Source of the DNA: Talpa occidentalis
Taxonomy: Eukaryota > Chordata > Mammalia > Eulipotyphla > Talpidae
Reading direction: 5' to 3'
DNA: 64,000 nucleotides
NCBI RefSeq assembly: GCF_014898055.3
Contig: NW_023601543.1
Coordinates: forward strand, 59,357,566-59,421,565
Both the position numbers and the translations under genes were made by a program. Below, piece after piece: positions 1 to 10,745 of the stretch. The first letter of the stretch is position 1, and every line of letters begins with the position of its first letter. The notes below the pieces were generated by a model that searched no databases, had not been told where the DNA came from, and saw only the letters and a list, made by a program, of their open reading frames with translations.

Positions 1-92
1 TCATATGGCTGATCCATTTTTACTCTTTTTTGAGGAAACTCTACACTGCTTTCCGTAGGTGCAGGACCAGTCTAACATTCCCAGTAATAGTA

Positions 93-192
93 NNNNNNNN
101 NNNNNNNNNNNNNNNNNNNNNNNNNNNNNNNNNNNNNNNNNNNNNNNNNNNNNNNNNNNNNNNNNNNNNNNNNNNNNNNNNNNNNNNNNNNN
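93..192. other. Assembly gap (100 N)
   Basis: Exactly 100 N, the usual placeholder for a gap of unknown size. The right flank encodes the L1 ORF2 endonuclease and the left flank the ORF2 C-terminal region, so roughly 2.5-3 kb of L1 is expected in between. The true gap is probably much larger than 100 bp, unless the L1 is internally deleted. Confidence 0.95.
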
Positions 193-620
193 TAGAGCTT
201 TAGTGTCTTTACTTATTTTTTGTCTTGTTGATCTATCCATTGTTGATAGTGGTGTGTTGAATTCTCCCACTACATATGTGTTTTCTCTGATGTCTTTTCA
301 GAGATGCCAATAGTTGTCTGATATATTTTGGTGCTCCTTCGTTTGGTGAATATATGTTAATGAGTGTTATTTCTTCTTGAAGTATTGTCCCCTTGATCAT
401 AATGTAATGACCACTGGGGTCTCTTTTTACCTTTTTAAGTTTGAAATCTGCTGTTTTATGTGATATGAGTATAGCAGTTCCTGCCTTCTTTTTTGGTCCA
501 TTTGCTTGTAGAATTGTTTTCCATCCTCTAACTTTGAGTCTATTTTTATCTTTTGTAGCTAAATGTGTTTCCTGAGACAGCAAAAGGTTGGGGTTTGTTT
601 CTTAATCCAGCCTGCAACTC
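193..620 (-). pseudogene. L1 ORF2 fragment, endonuclease domain
   Basis: The minus-strand frame from 583 contains the segments SQETHLATKDKNRLKVRGW, KKAGTAILIS, GHYIMIKG and LINIYSPNEGAPKYI. After a frame shift it continues with FNTPLSTMDRSTRQK near 200-270. This is the usual order of the L1 apurinic-like endonuclease, which nicks target DNA for target-primed reverse transcription. The N gap cuts the domain short. A frame shift near 233-270 disables it. Confidence 0.85.
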
Positions 621-1597
621 TGTGTCTTTTTATTGAAGAGTTTAGTCCATTTAAATTTAGAGTTATTGTTGATATGTTAACATCTGTATTTGCCATTGTG
701 TTTGTCTTTCCTTTGATTTTATTTATTTATTCTTTTAATAACTTTCTTTGGCCTTCTTTTGTTGTTATTCGTCCCTCTGAGGTTCTGGCTTTAGGACTCC
801 TTGTAGTATTTTTTGGAGTGGGGGTTTAGTCGTAATAAAATTCCAGAGTTCTGTTTGTCTGGGAAGGTCCTTATTCTTTCTTCAAAGAGGAAGGAGAGCT
901 TTGCGGATAGAGTATTCTTGGTGGCATCTGTTTTCTTGGAGTCTGTTGACTATGTCCCTCCACTCTCTCCTTGCCCGTAGTGTTTCTTCAGAGAAGTCTG
1001 ATGTCAGTCTGATTGGTTTCCCTTTGAATGTTATCTGTTTCTTCCCTCTTGTTAGTTTCATTTTTTTTCCTTGTCTTGGATTCTTGGGAGCTTTACTATT
1101 AATGTGTCTTGCTGTATTTTTCCTTTCGTCATGGAAGTTTGGTGTTCTTCTTGCTTCTTGTATATCAATTTTCAGCTCCTTCTTCGCGTTTGGGAAGTTC
1201 TCTTCAATTATATCCTTGAATATTTTCTCTGTTCCTACATCTCTCCTCTTCTCCTTCTGGGATTCCTATAACTCTTATATTTCCTTTCCTCATGGAGTCA
1301 GATAGTTCCCGAAGTCTTTCTTCGGTCTTTTCCTTCGTAATTCTCCTTCCTTTTCTGTTTTAGTTCTTTTTATTTCTGTGTCTTCAAGAGTACTTATTCG
1401 TTCTTCCATTTCAGCTATTCTGCTTTCATTGCTTTTCCCAGAGTTCTTTAGCATCTCCATTAATTCTTTGAATCTCCTGCATTTCTTTTACTTCCCTCTT
1501 TAGAGACTCAATTTCATTCTTCTGGTCATTAATTATTTTCCCCTTATCATTGTTTTCCTTTATGACTTCTGTCAGTTTTTTAATCACAGCAATTTTA

Positions 1598-2386
1598 TTT
1601 TATTTTTTTTTAGAAGTTTTCTTTTTTATTACAGTTTCTGGATTCAGTATTGTGAAATTGAAAAGAAATCAATCATCAGTAGTTTAAATATAATTCTTGT
1701 ATCTTATATAAATTCTAATTTAAAGTAGGCTGTTTATAAATTTAGGAGAGACTGTTATCCTATGGTATTATTTCTCCTTAATGTAATTGACATTCATGGT
1801 CATAATTCTTTTTAGCACGTAGAAATGTAAAATTTTTCAGTACTTTAAGGTCAATATTTACCTAATTTTATGTACTTATGCATGCCAATATTTCCAATTT
1901 TAACATCTTATGTGTGTCTAAATCTTTTTTTTTTTAATAATAAATTTTATTTTTATATTCCCCATACAATTGCAACCCTCACATTCTGACCCCAATCCCC
2001 TCCCGCCCCTCACCCCCAAAAAGTGTCTCTGGTTCATAGTTTTTTGTTGATTTTTGATTTTCGCTTTCTTATAGTTATTCATTTTTCTGGTCCCTTATTT
2101 AAGTTTTCTAGATTCCTGCTATGAGTGAGACCATCTGGTATTTTTTCTTTTTCTTTTTGGCTTATTTCGCTGAGCATGATCCCTTCCAGCACCATCCATG
2201 TTGCTGCAAATTGCATGTGTTTATCTTTTTTGAATGCTGAGTAATATTCCATGGTATATATGTACCACATCTTCTTAATCCAGTCATCTATTTTTGGGCA
2301 TTTGGGCTGTTTCAAAGCTTAGCTATTGTAAACAGTGCTGCTATAAACAGCAGTGGTGCAGGTGTTCTTTGGAATTGATGTTTCTG
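1598..2386 (-). mobile_element. 5'-truncated young L1 with 3' transduction
   Basis: The insert is flanked by the perfect 16 bp TSD AATCACAGCAATTTTA (1582-1597 and 2387-2402). On the minus strand it begins in the ORF2 C-terminus (FIAALFTIAKL, then KCPKIDDWIKKMWYIYTMEY). It passes the C-rich/G-rich 3' UTR and the GGGGAATATAAAAATAAAAT end and reaches a first A tail (1926-1936). About 310 bp of non-L1 sequence and a second A-rich tail follow. Confidence 0.85.
1614..1925 (-). other. 3'-transduced flanking sequence carried by L1
   Basis: About 310 bp of AT-rich, non-L1 sequence lies between the internal L1 A tail and the outer A tail, inside the TSD. On the minus strand an AATAAA (1630-1625) sits about a dozen bases before the outer A tail. 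This is as expected if L1 transcription read through its own weak signal and ended at a downstream genomic one. Confidence 0.8.
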
Positions 2387-2629
2387 AATCACAGCAATTT
2401 TAAATTCTCTATCTGGAAGGCTCAGAAGTTCTTCCAAGTTACTGTCGTTGCAATCTGATAGATGGTTTTCTTTTTGCGGTGTGCTTTTTTGCTGAGGAGT
2501 TGCTGAGTTGCATGTGGTTTTTCTACTCCCTACTGCCTGTTTTCTAATTTGCCGTATTCCTTGTGACACTGTGTTGCTGGTACTGGCCGCATCTTTGGGC
2601 GACCTTCCCAGATCACCAATGGCTCCTCT

Positions 2630-2918
2630 GGGGAACTTCTGCTGGGTTCGCAAGTCTCCAGCAAAGAAAGGTCCCTGCTGCAAAATGGCGATGCGGGAAC
2701 GTGCTCCCCTGCACGCCCGGTCTGCCCCAGTGGTGGGTGCTGCTCCCCTCTGGGCTGGAACTGCAGGCTAGAAGGCGCCCGGCATGGGCAAGACTCCCAG
2801 CTTACCTCTGTCTCCCTGGTGAGCCTTCTGCTGGGTTCACACAGTCTCCAGCAAAGAAAGGTCCCTGCTGCAAAATGGCGAGGCGGGAACGCGCTCCCCT
2901 GCATGCCCGGTCTCCCTA
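2630..2918 (-). repeat. L1 5' UTR tandem units (~190 bp period)
   Basis: The block containing GTCTCCAGCAAAGAAAGGTC, then CTGCAAAATGGCGA and CGGGAACG, occurs at about 2653-2727 and again at 2843-2917, 190 bp apart, with few mismatches. This GC- and CpG-rich part is the promoter region of the L1. Tandem 5' UTR units are well known in mouse L1. The partial second unit ends at the L1 5' boundary. Confidence 0.75.
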
Positions 2919-4285
2919 ATTTAGTCTTATTAGACTATATTATTCTAGAAATTTTTTCCATTTCTTCAAGTTTATTGAATTTGTTAGTATATACCTATTC
3001 GTAGAAATCTTTTATGATCCTTTGTATTTCCATGCTATCTTTAATAATTTTTGCTCTTTAACTTCTGTAATTCTATTTATTAATGTCTTCTCTCTTCCAT
3101 TCTTTGTTAGTCTACCTAGAGGTTTGTTGATTTTGGTTATCTTCTTGAAGAGTCAACTTTTAGTTTCATAGATTCTTTGTATGATATTTTAAATTTCTAT
3201 TTCATTTATTTCCACTCATTTTTATTATTTCCTTCCTTCAATATCTTTGTACCTTGTTTGTTCATTTTTTTCCAAATTGCATTAGGTGTGATATTAAGTT
3301 GTTTTTTGGGATTTTTCTTGCTTCTTAATATAGGCCTGTATTCCAATGACTGTACCTCTTAACACAGCTTTTGCTGCATCCCATAAATTCTGATATTGTA
3401 TCATAATTTTCATTACTCTCATTGTATTTTTTAATTTCTTCTCTCTTCCAATAGCTATTAAGTAACATGTTGTTTAGTCTCCATACGCTTAGGTTTCTCC
3501 AGTTTTGTTTATGTTGATTTCTAGCTTTATGACATTATTATCAGAAGCATAGTCGACATTTCAGTCATCATAGTTTTATTGATGATTGACTTATGTCCCA
3601 ACATATATGGCTTATTCTTGAAAATGTTCCATGTGTACTTGAAAATAATGTATATGCAGCTGTTTTTCTGAGGAGTGTTTTGAGGATGTCTATAAGTCTA
3701 TTTGGTATAGAACTTCATTTAAGGCAATTACTTCCTTATTTATTCTCTGTGGTTGGTCTGACCATAGTGTAAGTGGAATATTAAAGTCTTGTAATGTTAT
3801 TGTGTTGTTGTCAATATGTCTCTTTCATTAATTGTCCTATGCATCTTGGTATTTCATCATTTGATGCATATATACTTATGTGTTAATTCTTCTTGTTATA
3901 TTAAACCTGTAATTACAATGCAATGTCCATATCAATTTTTTATTACCCTTTTTTGTTGAAATTCCATTTTATTTGTAATAAATATAGCTATTCATTATGT
4001 TTTTTGATTGCCATTTGCTTGTAGTAATGTCTATCAGTCTTTAATTCTGTGCTCGCCTTTGTTAGTATAGTGGATTCTTTGAACAGCAGAAGGTTGGACT
4101 TTGTTTTGAAATCCACTCAGCCACTTTGTGCCTTTAAATTGGTGAATTAAATCCATTTCCAAATAAGATGTTTATTGACACATAAATGCTTATTGCTGTT
4201 TTGTTGTTTTTTTATATTTTCAGTTTGATTTTGTATTTTTATTTTTTCATATCTTCTTTTTATGTTTTGTTTAGGTTTCATTTTC

Positions 4286-4311
4286 TTTTTTTTTTTTTTT
4301 TTTTTAAAGAT

Positions 4312-4346
<35 letters not shown>

Positions 4347-4594
4347 TACAAGCACTGGGTACAGTCAGAAGCGCGGGAGGGTGAGAGGATTCACCAGAGC
4401 CAGAGCGGGGAGCAGAGCAGGCAGAAGGACCGAAGTACACTGCTGAGGGGAGCAGCGGGCGGCAGGAGAGGTCTGCGCGCCATGTGGGACCCTCCTCCGG
4501 TGGCCGGGGAGCAGCTGGGGATAGAACCGGCGTTGCAGAGGCTGCGGGCAGCTTCGTAACCCAGCGCTCAACCGCTGCGCCACCGGGGAGGCCC
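4286..4594 (-). mobile_element. tRNA-derived SINE, subfamily A
   Basis: Perfect 16 bp TSD TTTAGGTTTCATTTTC (4270-4285, 4595-4610), inserted into the old L1M. The copy has a long (ATTT)n tail at 4311-4347. It is the young type, with AAGCACTGGGTACAGTCAG near the tail and a GGGGAGGCC end. Confidence 0.95.
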
Positions 4595-5721
4595 TTTAGG
4601 TTTCATTTTCATTGTCTTATGTGTTACTTCTATTGATTTTTGTTTGACGGTTATGCTAAGATGAGTGTATCATGGACTATTTTGTGCCTCACTGGATAGT
4701 TTGATCTCAACCTTGCTCTGATGGGTCTTATTTTTACTTTCCTTCTCCTTCATGTTGTGTATCTTAGGTGTTAGTTACCTTTATATTTTTTTGTTGCTGC
4801 TTGTCATAGACTTTTTAGTACTTATTTCATGTCTATCTTGGTGTTGATATATTTTATTAATTTATGTTTTTCAGTGAGGCTCCTTACCCTTCTTCTGCCT
4901 TGAATGATAGTCTTGTTGAATAAAATGTTTTAGTTTGGAAATATTTCTTTTTGAGTACTTCTTGCCTGTCAGGTTTCCTCTAAAAAGTCCAAAAACACTT
5001 GACTAGGTGTTCTGTTATAGGTTATCTTTCTTTCATTCAATGGTTTTAATATTCTTTCCTTGTCTTTGACTTTAAAGCAGTTTAATTATAGTGCCTTGAT
5101 ATATGTTGGTCTAGTAGTATTTTGTTTGGATCTCTGTATATCACTTGGATTAGGGTATCTGTTTTTCTTTTTGCAGATTGAAATAGCTCTCAGTAATTAT
5201 TTCTTTAAATAAATTTTCTGTTTCTTCCTCTTTTATTTCTGAATCCCCATGATGGATATTATCTCTGTTCATGTTATCCTAAAGAGCTTTTATACAGTTT
5301 TCATTTTATAAATTCTTTTTTCACTTTGTTGTTCTATTTATGTGTCCTACAATACTGTGCTTTCAGATTCTCTATTTTTCTCATTACATTCATTTTTCTA
5401 CTGTTGATGTGCTGTATTGTATTTTTTATTCTGTTTTAGTATTTTATAGATCCATGAGCTATAATTGTAACAATCTCAAATTTTCTTGATCATTATTGTT
5501 CTTCATCACCATTGTTTTTCTTAATTTGATAAGAATGATTATACTGGTCGTATTCCACAGTTCTGCTGATGGATGATTCTCTTGGAGTTTTTATAACTCT
5601 AGCATATGTGATATGTTCTTCTGTATCTTCATTTTAATTTTTATGGGCTGTAATAAGGAGTTCCCTTTCATTATGTTAATAAATTTGCTTATTATATCTC
5701 TCTTACAAGAAGCTGTGTATA

Positions 5722-5987
5722 GGGCCTCCACGGTGGTGCAGTGATTGAGCGCTGGGTTGCGAAGCTGCCAGCGCAGCCTCTGCAGTGCCGGTTCGATCCC
5801 CGGCCAGGTGAGGGTCCCACATGGTGCGCAGACCTCTCCTGCCGCCCGCTGCTCACCTCAGCAGTGTACTTCGTCAGTCTGCCTGCTCTGCTCTCCCCGC
5901 TGGCTCTGCTGAATTCTCTCACCCTCCCGCACTTCTTACTGTACCCAGTGCTTGTATAAATAAATAGATAAATAAATCTTAAAAAAA
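5722..5987 (+). mobile_element. tRNA-derived SINE, subfamily A
   Basis: TSD AAGAAGCTGKGTATA (5707-5721, 5988-6002, one mismatch), inserted in the same old L1M. The head is GGGCCTCCACGGTGGTGCAG, the B box is GGTTCGATCCC, and the end is AAATAAATCTT plus an A run. Confidence 0.95.
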
Positions 5988-6724
5988 AAGAAGCTGGGTA
6001 TAATAATAGGTTTTCTACCTAGTGCTTTTTGTTGTCTATTTATTTTACAAACTGATGTTTTTGCACTTGTTCAGATGGCTGGGAGACTGGTGCCAGTTAA
6101 GGTAGGAAGGAACCTGGACAGTAAGTCACCAAAAGGTGACATGATCAGCATATGTTTATGTATAGTGGGGATCCACAGTGAACCCCACCCCTAGGTCAAG
6201 TCCTTGGCCAAAATGTGTCATACAGTCTCAACCCAGCATCAGCTTCTAGGCAATGATTGAGCAATAGTTGTAGCACTGGGTGGGGAATATGCTGAGTTGG
6301 GCCACAAGCCAGGAATTTTGTTCTCTGCTTTCCAATTGTGGAATCTTCCCTTGGAGGGGGGCTCACTCCATTGTTACTATCCAGGTAGTTCAAACTCAAG
6401 TTAGTGAGATCATCTAGTTTTTGCATCAGTTTTGGCTCTGCTCAAGGGGTGTTTCAAATATCAAAGCCCCAGGTTATGAATACTAGCTTCTTCTATGAGA
6501 AGACAAAATGATCTGATCTGGTTCTGCTTTCCAGCATGGGCTCCAGCTGTCCTAGTTTGGGAGTCCCAGGCTCAATCCAGTGATCACCACTGGCACCCTT
6601 ACTGCTATAATACTCTAATGGTGACTCTCTGTCCTGCTCACTGACTCTGCAAACCCCAGTGTGGGAAATGTGTCCCTGAGTTAACAGCAACAGAGCTGCT
6701 ACCTTCCAGACTCCCCTGGTAGAC

Positions 6725-6862
6725 TTTTTAAAACATATATTCCTGGGTCTCATCCCAGTATCTGATTCAGTAATCTGGGGGGTGCTCTGAGAACTTGTAT
6801 TTTTATTAAGTCCCCAGGTGATGCTGATGGTGCAAATCTAGACATCATACTTCGAGAATCAA
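6725..6862 (+). mobile_element. MER20-like hAT DNA transposon fragment
   Basis: The stretch with CTGATTCAGTAATCTGGGG, then GTCCCCAGGTGATGCTGATG, ending CATACTTCGAGAATC, follows the order of the right half of MER20, a non-autonomous hAT-Charlie element ending in TTGAGAACCACTG. The left half is missing. The call rests on remembered consensus order, not an alignment. Confidence 0.6.
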
Positions 6863-6866
6863 AATT

Positions 6867-7134
6867 ATTTTTTTCTAAAGATTTATTTATTTATGCATAC
6901 AAGAACTGGGGTACAGGCCAGATGTGTGGAGGGTGAGAGGATTCACCAGAGACAAAGTGGGAAGCAGAACATGCAGATTGACTGAAATACACTGTTGAGG
7001 GGAGCAGCGGGTGATTCAGGAGTGGTCTGCTGCACATGTGGGTAGCTCCCTGGCCGGGGATCAAACCCATACTGCAGAGACTGCAGGCAGCTTCACAGCA
7101 GTGTGCTCAACTGTCTGCGCCACCAGGGAGGCCC
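6867..7134 (-). mobile_element. tRNA-derived SINE, subfamily B
   Basis: TSD GAATCAAAATT (6856-6866, 7135-7145). The tail reads AAGAACTGGGGTACAGGCC on the plus strand, as in the B type. The copy is more diverged than the A copies. It sits at the end of the MER20-like fragment, whose last bases form the TSD. Confidence 0.9.
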
Positions 7135-7145
7135 GAATCAAAATT

Positions 7146-8160
7146 CTTGAGCAAAAGAAGAAAGGTGCCTAAATTAGCAATAAAGATATTAACACAAATC
7201 AATATGACCTACGGGAGAATTTAGGAGATTACACCAAATGAAAATTATGAGAAAAATAAAACTATCCAGCTTGAAAAAAATGGGAGAAATTTAAAAAGGC
7301 TCAGGAGCCAACTTGAAATTGTCTCCCACTGGCTACAGATAGGACAACTTGATCTTCATAAAGGATAATAATTGCAATAGAAATATATAAAATATATTTA
7401 AATCCATGAGTTCTTAATATTTATAAAAATGAATTGGTCATTATCAGGAGATAGTAATAACTATGATAAAGATATATAAATAATAAATATCTCTATATCT
7501 GTCTATAAACACTTATCCTGCATTCCCTACATGACTTTTCTCACTAACAATTATAAACGAGAAGTAATGATTATTGATAAAAGTGTTTTAGCTAATAAAA
7601 ATAAGAAAAAATACAATTAGGATATCACCATTTTACTCCCTCTCAATAAATTGGTAGATCCAGGTATTGAGCTTCAACAGCTACTCATATCATGAAAGGA
7701 AAGACCACCAGAAATTATGTAGTCTTACCAATGAGAGAACAGAACACCAGCTATAGAGAGCATTGCCACAGAGATTGAATATGATTCTGATCAAATGTCT
7801 GGATCCAGCTGCAAATTTTTAGGAAGTGTCGAGAACAGAGGTATATGCTGAGTTGCACTGTGATTACACATGCAATCAACAAAATTCAAACAGTGGGAAA
7901 TTCTACAGGTCAAATATTCCCCATTCCTCAACATATAAATAATAAGAAAAAGAAAAAGATGAGGGAAACTGTCAACTAAAAGACTTCCATTTTTTTAATG
8001 GACAAGATTAGATTACATAGAATTGCACCCTTGGGTGACAAAATTATAAAGAAAATTAAGCCAACATAGTGATTATTTTCAGGGTGGGAGAGGTTGGGAA
8101 TGTGGGCAGCGAATACTGAGAAACTTCTAGAATGGCTGGCAAAGCTTTCTCTTTTTTCAG
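7146..8160. other. AT-rich sequence, no assigned feature
   Basis: This is AT-rich, with short A- and T-rich runs and no convincing reading frame. Its composition would fit an ancient L1 3' UTR, but I cannot assign a family. Confidence 0.4.
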
Positions 8161-8164
8161 GTTT

Positions 8165-8250
8165 TTTTTTTAATAGCTTTATTGAGACAAAATTCACATA
8201 CTATACAACTCTCTCCTGTAAAGCTTTTAATTCAATGGTTTTCTTTCTTG
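8165..8250 (-). mobile_element. Old L1M 3' end fragment
   Basis: TAGCTTTATTGAGACAAAAT followed by TCACATACTATACAA and TTCAATGGTTTTC is the usual antisense start of old L1M 3' UTRs. Only about 85 bp is clear. Confidence 0.55.
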
Positions 8251-8339
8251 ACCTGAGAGATGGTTATAAGGGCACAACCTTATTATGCTGTGGGGTTTTT
8301 TGTATGTTTCGTTTTACAATAAAAAGGTTTTTTAAAAAT

Positions 8340-9160
8340 CAGCCAACTATTACTGTAGACAAGAGTGAATTGTTTGGGGATATGTTCCATGTGAAAATAA
8401 TTTATAGAAACTAAGATATTTAAGAGACCTAGGTCTGCGTTATCATGAGATGAGTGGTGGAGAGGGAAGGATGAGTCAAAACCATTCCAGGAAAGCAGAC
8501 GCTTTCTTCTGGTTTAGTGGACTGTGAAAGCTGCAAATAAAGCTAGAGAAAGAATCCCAGCTTAGACTTTTATACTTGCTAGTAAATGATAAATAAGACT
8601 TCAGAGGATTAGATAGAGCGATGAACATGAAACAAGCTATTGGGTTGTTTTTCTCATTTGAGAAGGAAAATGTTGAAATTTTAGCATCCCTGATATAGAG
8701 TGTTTACATATTTAGCTCTCACATCTATCATCAGCTTAAAGGGACTGGAACATTAACAAGGGAGCCCTAGGGCTGGAGAAAGCAGGAACAGTGTGAAGAA
8801 GTGGTGTGGCAAACATGAAAGGCAGAATTCACCTAAAGAAAATGTGTGTGCTGTGTTGGTTCTGGTTGCCATGTTATTAACTAGGGATGAGTATCTTTTG
8901 TTGAGTCCCCACTTAACATTCACTTTGGAAATGCTGATTTGTCTCTGTGAAGCTCTGAGAGTTTATCTGACATTTTGTGTTTCCCACCCAGTTCAGGACA
9001 AGTGGGTCAGTCCCTTAATCTGATGTGTTCTGAATTTGTGGCATTCATTGGCAGAGAGAGAGCCCCCCCATCTCGCTCTACCCACAATACTTAGCACAGT
9101 CCACACACATCACAGAACCTAGGAATCTGTCAGTCTGAAATGATTTCCTCTCACACTGGC
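8340..9160. other. Unassigned unique sequence
   Basis: No recognisable repeat, RNA gene or coding exon. A 76-codon frame at 8793-9023 has no features of a known protein family and I treat it as chance. Confidence 0.4.
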
Positions 9161-9175
9161 CTCATTTCTCCTTTT

Positions 9176-9454
9176 TTTTTTTTTTTTTCAAGACTTATTT
9201 ATTTATACATGCAAGAACTGAGGTACAGGCCAGATGTGCGGGAGGGTGAGAGGATCCACCAGAGACAGAGTGGGGAGCAGAACAGGCGGAGCTACTGAAA
9301 TACACTGCCAAGGGGAGCAGTGGGTGAGACAGGAGAGGTCTGCTGCGCCATGTGGTTTGCTCCCTGGCCGGGCTGGGGATTGAACTCGTACTGCAGAGGC
9401 TGTGAATAGCTCCACAGTGCTGTGCTTAACCCCTTGCGCTGCCAGGGAGGCCCA
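9176..9454 (-). mobile_element. tRNA-derived SINE, subfamily B
   Basis: TSD TCATTTCTCCTTTT (9162-9175, 9455-9468). The antisense tail appears as a long T run before ACTTATTTATTTATACATG. Confidence 0.9.
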
Positions 9455-9505
9455 TCATTTCTCCTTTTCATAGAAGTTGTCTCTTCTAGAAATATTGTCA
9501 AAACT

Positions 9506-9807
9506 GGGCCTCCCCTGGTGGTGCAGCGGTTGAGCGCTGGGTTGCGAAGCTGCCCGCAGCCTCTGCAGCACCGGTTCGATCCCTGGCCGCCGGCGAAGGT
9601 CCCACATGGCATGACAGACCTCTCCTGACGCGCCCATTGCTCCCCTCAGCAGTGTATTTCATCGGTCTGCCTGTTCTGTTCCCCCCCTCTGGCTCTGGTG
9701 AATTCTCTCACCCTCCCACGCTTCTGACTGTACCCAGTGCTTGTATGAATAAATAAATAAATCTTTAAAAAATAAGTAAAACACTGTTAAAAAAAATCTT
9801 AAAAAAT
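9506..9807 (+). mobile_element. tRNA-derived SINE, subfamily A
   Basis: Head GGGCCTCCCCTGGTGGTGCA, B box GGTTCGATCCC. The probable TSD is ATATTGTCRAAAYT (9492-9505, about 9808-9821). The 3' tail is unusually long: after AAATAAATCTTTAAAAAATAA a second AAAAAAATCTTAAAAAA unit follows, as if the tail were partly duplicated. Confidence 0.9.
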
Positions 9808-9999
9808 ATATTGTCGAAATTCAGGTCCTAAAATGATCTTGGTTTGTAGCGAAAGAGTAATAACTAAGTATTTAACAATACAATAAGAGAAAAACTAAAA
9901 TCTCCAACAAAAAATGTGACACACACTAATGTGTGTACCTATCTGTTAATTTCTGAAGGTACAAAATGCTTTAATACATAGTACCATAAATGCTTTAAT

Positions 10000-10195
10000 A
10001 GTTATAGCTAATGTTTGATGAAAGGTCAGTATGTGGCCAAGCAATGCCTAGAATATTATATATATTTTAACCTATCTAACCCTTATCACACAGCCTTAAG
10101 AAGAATCGACTATTATTTTCCAAATTTCACAAGTAAAGAAACAGAGAATATCTGTAAACTGCTCAAGGTCACATAGACTCTCTTGCTATTCCTTG
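10000..10195 (+). mobile_element. MIR (ancient tRNA-derived SINE)
   Basis: The order is loss of TGTGGCCAAGCAATG, then ATTTTAACCTATCTAACCC, then AAGTAAAGAAACAGAGAATA and CTCAAGGTCACATAG. This follows the MIR core and its 3' part. Confidence 0.65.
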
Positions 10196-10199
10196 TTCC

Positions 10200-10745
10200 T
10201 ATTCAGCTTTTCAACATGTGGTAGCCAGAGTGATTTTTCTAAAAATAGAACATAAACTCTCAATACCTTTTAGTGCTTTAAGAGTAAAATCCAAATGATA
10301 TTAAATGGCTGCAAACATTTATATCCTCTAATGGTGACGTCTGCCTACCACTCAGCAGCCTCTCCCTGCCAGACCTCTCTCTTCACTTTATCCCTAAGCA
10401 ACGTATTTACCTTCTTCAACTTATCATTCCTTATCTAACTTCTGCTTTCTCATGAGCCAATTCCTCTCCCTGGAATGCTTTTTCACTCTCTGCCTATAGA
10501 ACACCTATGTTCTTTACATTTTCTCCTCCCTACCTTTCTGCAAGCACACACTAGGTTATGACCCTGTGGTGTGAGCAACTGTCCCGCTCAGTTGTGTGAT
10601 TGCTTGTTTCCTTATGTGCATTTATTCTTAGATTGTATGTCCCTTGAGTTCAGGGACCTCAACTATCTTACCTATCATTGTCCCTGCAATATGGGAATCT
10701 TGAGTCCTAGCAAGTAATAGGCACTTAATAAATATGTGTCGGAAT
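10200..10745 (+). mobile_element. L2 LINE 3' end
   Basis: The sequence passes through CTTTAAGAGTAAAATCCAAA and CCTGGAATGC and ends GGCACTTAATAAATATGTGT, as L2 3' ends do. No coding part survives. Confidence 0.7.

Larger units (their letters stand above)
850..2560 (-). pseudogene. L1 ORF1 remnant, split by a younger L1
   Basis: ORF1 encodes the L1 RNA-binding chaperone (coiled coil, RRM-like domain, C-terminal domain). On the minus strand the N-terminal part lies at about 2560-2387 (ending SLPDREFKIAVI). It resumes at 1597 with the same codons and continues through a lysine/glutamate-rich coiled-coil stretch (INDQKNEIESLKR) to about 860. The break falls inside the KIAVIKK codons and is caused by the insertion at 1598-2386. 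Several stops and frame shifts are present. Confidence 0.75.
1..2918 (-). mobile_element. L1 retrotransposon, 5' part with 5' UTR, ORF1 and start of ORF2
   Basis: Read on the minus strand, this runs from a GC-rich 5' UTR (about 2918 to 2560) through a decayed ORF1 to the ORF2 endonuclease (about 620 to 193). Beyond the N gap, 1-92 matches the ORF2 C-terminal region. The frames carry stops and shifts, so the copy is dead. It is split in ORF1 by a younger L1 at 1598-2386. The 5' end abuts an older L1M at 2919. The left end lies outside the window, so the element's own TSD cannot be seen. The relatively readable frames suggest a moderately young copy. Confidence 0.85.
2919..6717 (-). mobile_element. 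Old L1M element, antisense, with 5' UTR
   Basis: The sequence reads as antisense L1: the ORF2 segment between endonuclease and reverse transcriptase at 2950-4160, ORF1-like sequence at about 4620-5600, and a 5' UTR-like part at 6003-6717. All frames are broken. Two SINEs interrupt it (4286-4594 and 5722-5987). A paralogous copy lies at 32430-34480: the 5' parts around 6060-6400 and 33650-34000 resemble each other. Confidence 0.75.

Noticed and set aside
8793..9023. 76-codon plus-strand frame
   Set aside because: No similarity that I recognise, no splice or promoter context, and a length common by chance.
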